In this document: positions 62,901-64,000 of the stretch, one piece after another
How positions within the stretch are numbered: the first letter of the stretch is position 1
Layout of the letters: every line of letters starts with the position of its first letter
Assembly (NCBI GenBank): GCA_019321725.1
Contig: CM033106.1
Location: 26,896,118 to 26,960,117 of the forward strand
Direction: 5' to 3'
Length of the DNA: 64,000 bases
Source: Paulownia fortunei
Lineage: Eukaryota; Streptophyta; Magnoliopsida; Lamiales; Paulowniaceae
Notes under the pieces: generated by a model
Told to the model about the DNA's origin: nothing
Seen by the model: only the letters and a program-made list of their open reading frames with translations
Databases searched by the model: none
Program-made: the position numbers and the translations under genes

Positions 62901-64000
62901 ATGTCCAATTCTTAGTGGAGTTGGGAATAAGCAGACACATTGGTAGAATTAGAATCCTCAAATTAGTTAATTTCTATAGCAATTGATTTGTTTAGAATCA
63001 ATTCCAGATTAAATTTTTTCCATCCTCGAATTCCTCCCCCAATTTTTCCTTGATGGTTATAATAAAATTCTTTTGCAAGATTGATTAGTATAAAAGAAGA
63101 GAGAAAATTGATCAATGTAGCACCAAAAAGGATGGTATATGGTTGAAGTTGCTTTTGTTACCAATGCATTTTTACTTCAAATTTCATGAGTCTACTATCT
63201 AATTTTTTCTCTAATTTGTTTTATTGATTTTTTAAGGACTTTGATGTTATCAAACTTCTATACAATAGCTATTATGATAGTGGATTATTCTGCTAAAATA
63301 TTATTTTAAAAAAATCAATCAAATTATTCAATATTACATTTATAAATTAGTCAAATTTATTAGTATGGATGTTTAATTTTGAATGGAGGTAGTACCACTT
63401 ACCATAATCTCAAACTATGAAGAATCCCATAGGAAGGACAAAATTGCAGCTTCATTGATTCTATTCCATTTTCAAGTTTTCAACTTTTCAACCTTTCCCC
63501 CCCACCCAAAAAAAAATAAAAAAAATGGAATTATTCAAACTTGTTAAATATCTTGATTAACAACTCTATTTACTCTCAAATTTATCGTTCTATAGTAAGA
63601 TGTGCACTGAACACGCACGAGCACGAGCACCTGAATTCCTTGATGAGCTGCTAATATTGATAATTAAGATGGCCCGAGTTTAATTTGAACTTAAAAATTA
63701 GGGCAATTATGAAATGTTGATTTTGAGTTTACTATTCTATTTTAATTTTACTAATCTCCATTTAGCTTAAATTTTAAACATTTTTCTTTTTGTTCTGGTG
63801 ATTTCAGTTTCCCTGGCTGTCAGTTGGCCCATATTGGTTGTTAGCTTGACAAGCATTTGTATATACAGAAGCACAACACAAAGATATGATTAAACTCTGT
63901 AAACTACATTCACATCTGAACATTATCAGCAAAAATTGACTTGCTGTTTTTATACGTGCACAGTAAAGATCTAAGTAACAAAAACCGTGCATTCTATGTT
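57386..64000. other. Gene-poor right end
   Basis: AT-rich sequence with microsatellites: TTAA run near 58838-58855, (AT)n(GT)n at 59065-59124, (TA)n at 59907-59938 and 61920-61943. A G-rich tract lies at 62554-62577 and a MITE-like element at 60429-60894. A 33-base unit (AATACCATGG(A/T)TAAATAATTAATACAGGGG-like) is tandemly duplicated at about 59460-59523. The minus-strand frame at 63804-63992 has no domain; it could be 3' UTR of a gene beyond 64000. Confidence 0.5.
60429..60894. mobile_element. MITE-like element rich in CCGGT/CGGTT words
   Basis: Left end AATGTTTTCAAAAGCGAATC and right end (reverse complement AATGTTTTCATAATTGAATC) form a terminal inverted repeat with few mismatches. The left interior repeats CGGTTCAACCGGTTTAACC-type words; the right interior repeats AACTGGTTTAATCG. 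No ORF. A length near 465 bp suits a non-autonomous DNA element. Confidence 0.55.

Noticed and set aside
63804..63992. 62-codon minus-strand frame at the right edge
   Set aside because: No domain or splice context; perhaps UTR of a gene beyond the window.

Overview
The window is nuclear DNA from a flowering plant, almost certainly a eudicot. The evidence is its AT-rich intergenic DNA, GT-AG introns, plant-only gene families (plant-type Tubby-like F-box protein, BAHD acyltransferase, WAT1/UMAMIT transporters, trihelix transcription factors, a VIT-like transporter), Ty1/copia retrotransposon pieces, and many MITE-like repeats and microsatellites. I cannot name the species from sequence alone.

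Layout. 1-1300: 5' part of a decayed minus-strand Copia element (591-bp LTR, primer-binding site, broken gag), cut by the window edge. 3211-6671 (-): four-exon Tubby-like F-box gene with a long leader reaching about 8.2 kb. 8.2-16.5 kb: gene-poor, with a truncated Copia remnant and several MITE-like repeats. 16492-17811 (+): intronless BAHD acyltransferase. 20224-23226 and 25106-28064 (-): tandem pair of seven-exon WAT1-related transporter genes; the second carries a one-base frameshift. 28.4-31.6 kb: repeats. 31794-33049 (+): two-exon gene for an 85-residue Glu/Ala-rich acidic protein with an N-terminal acylation signal. 35419-36573 and 39533-40831 (-): pair of trihelix factors with intronless coding regions. 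44751-46263 (-): actin pseudogene that keeps its introns but has several frameshifts. 47.9-49.9 kb: AT-rich repeat enclosing an ORF-free GC-rich island. 50223-53873 (+): QCR6, the hinge subunit of mitochondrial complex III, whose start codon is split by an intron. 56687-57385 (+): vacuolar iron transporter-like gene. 57.4-64 kb: repeats and microsatellites, no supported gene.

The genes do not form a pathway. They are independent loci typical of a plant chromosome arm: transport (WAT1 pair, VTL), specialised metabolism (BAHD), transcription (trihelix pair), respiration (QCR6) and phosphoinositide- or ubiquitin-linked signalling (TLP). Local duplication is the main theme: WAT1 pair, trihelix pair, a 226-bp intronic tandem duplication, repeated promoter modules and a degenerate actin copy. 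I found no novel multi-gene system. The items most worth a second look are the QCR6 split start codon, the WAT1 frameshift, the GC-rich ORF-free island and the small acylated acidic protein.
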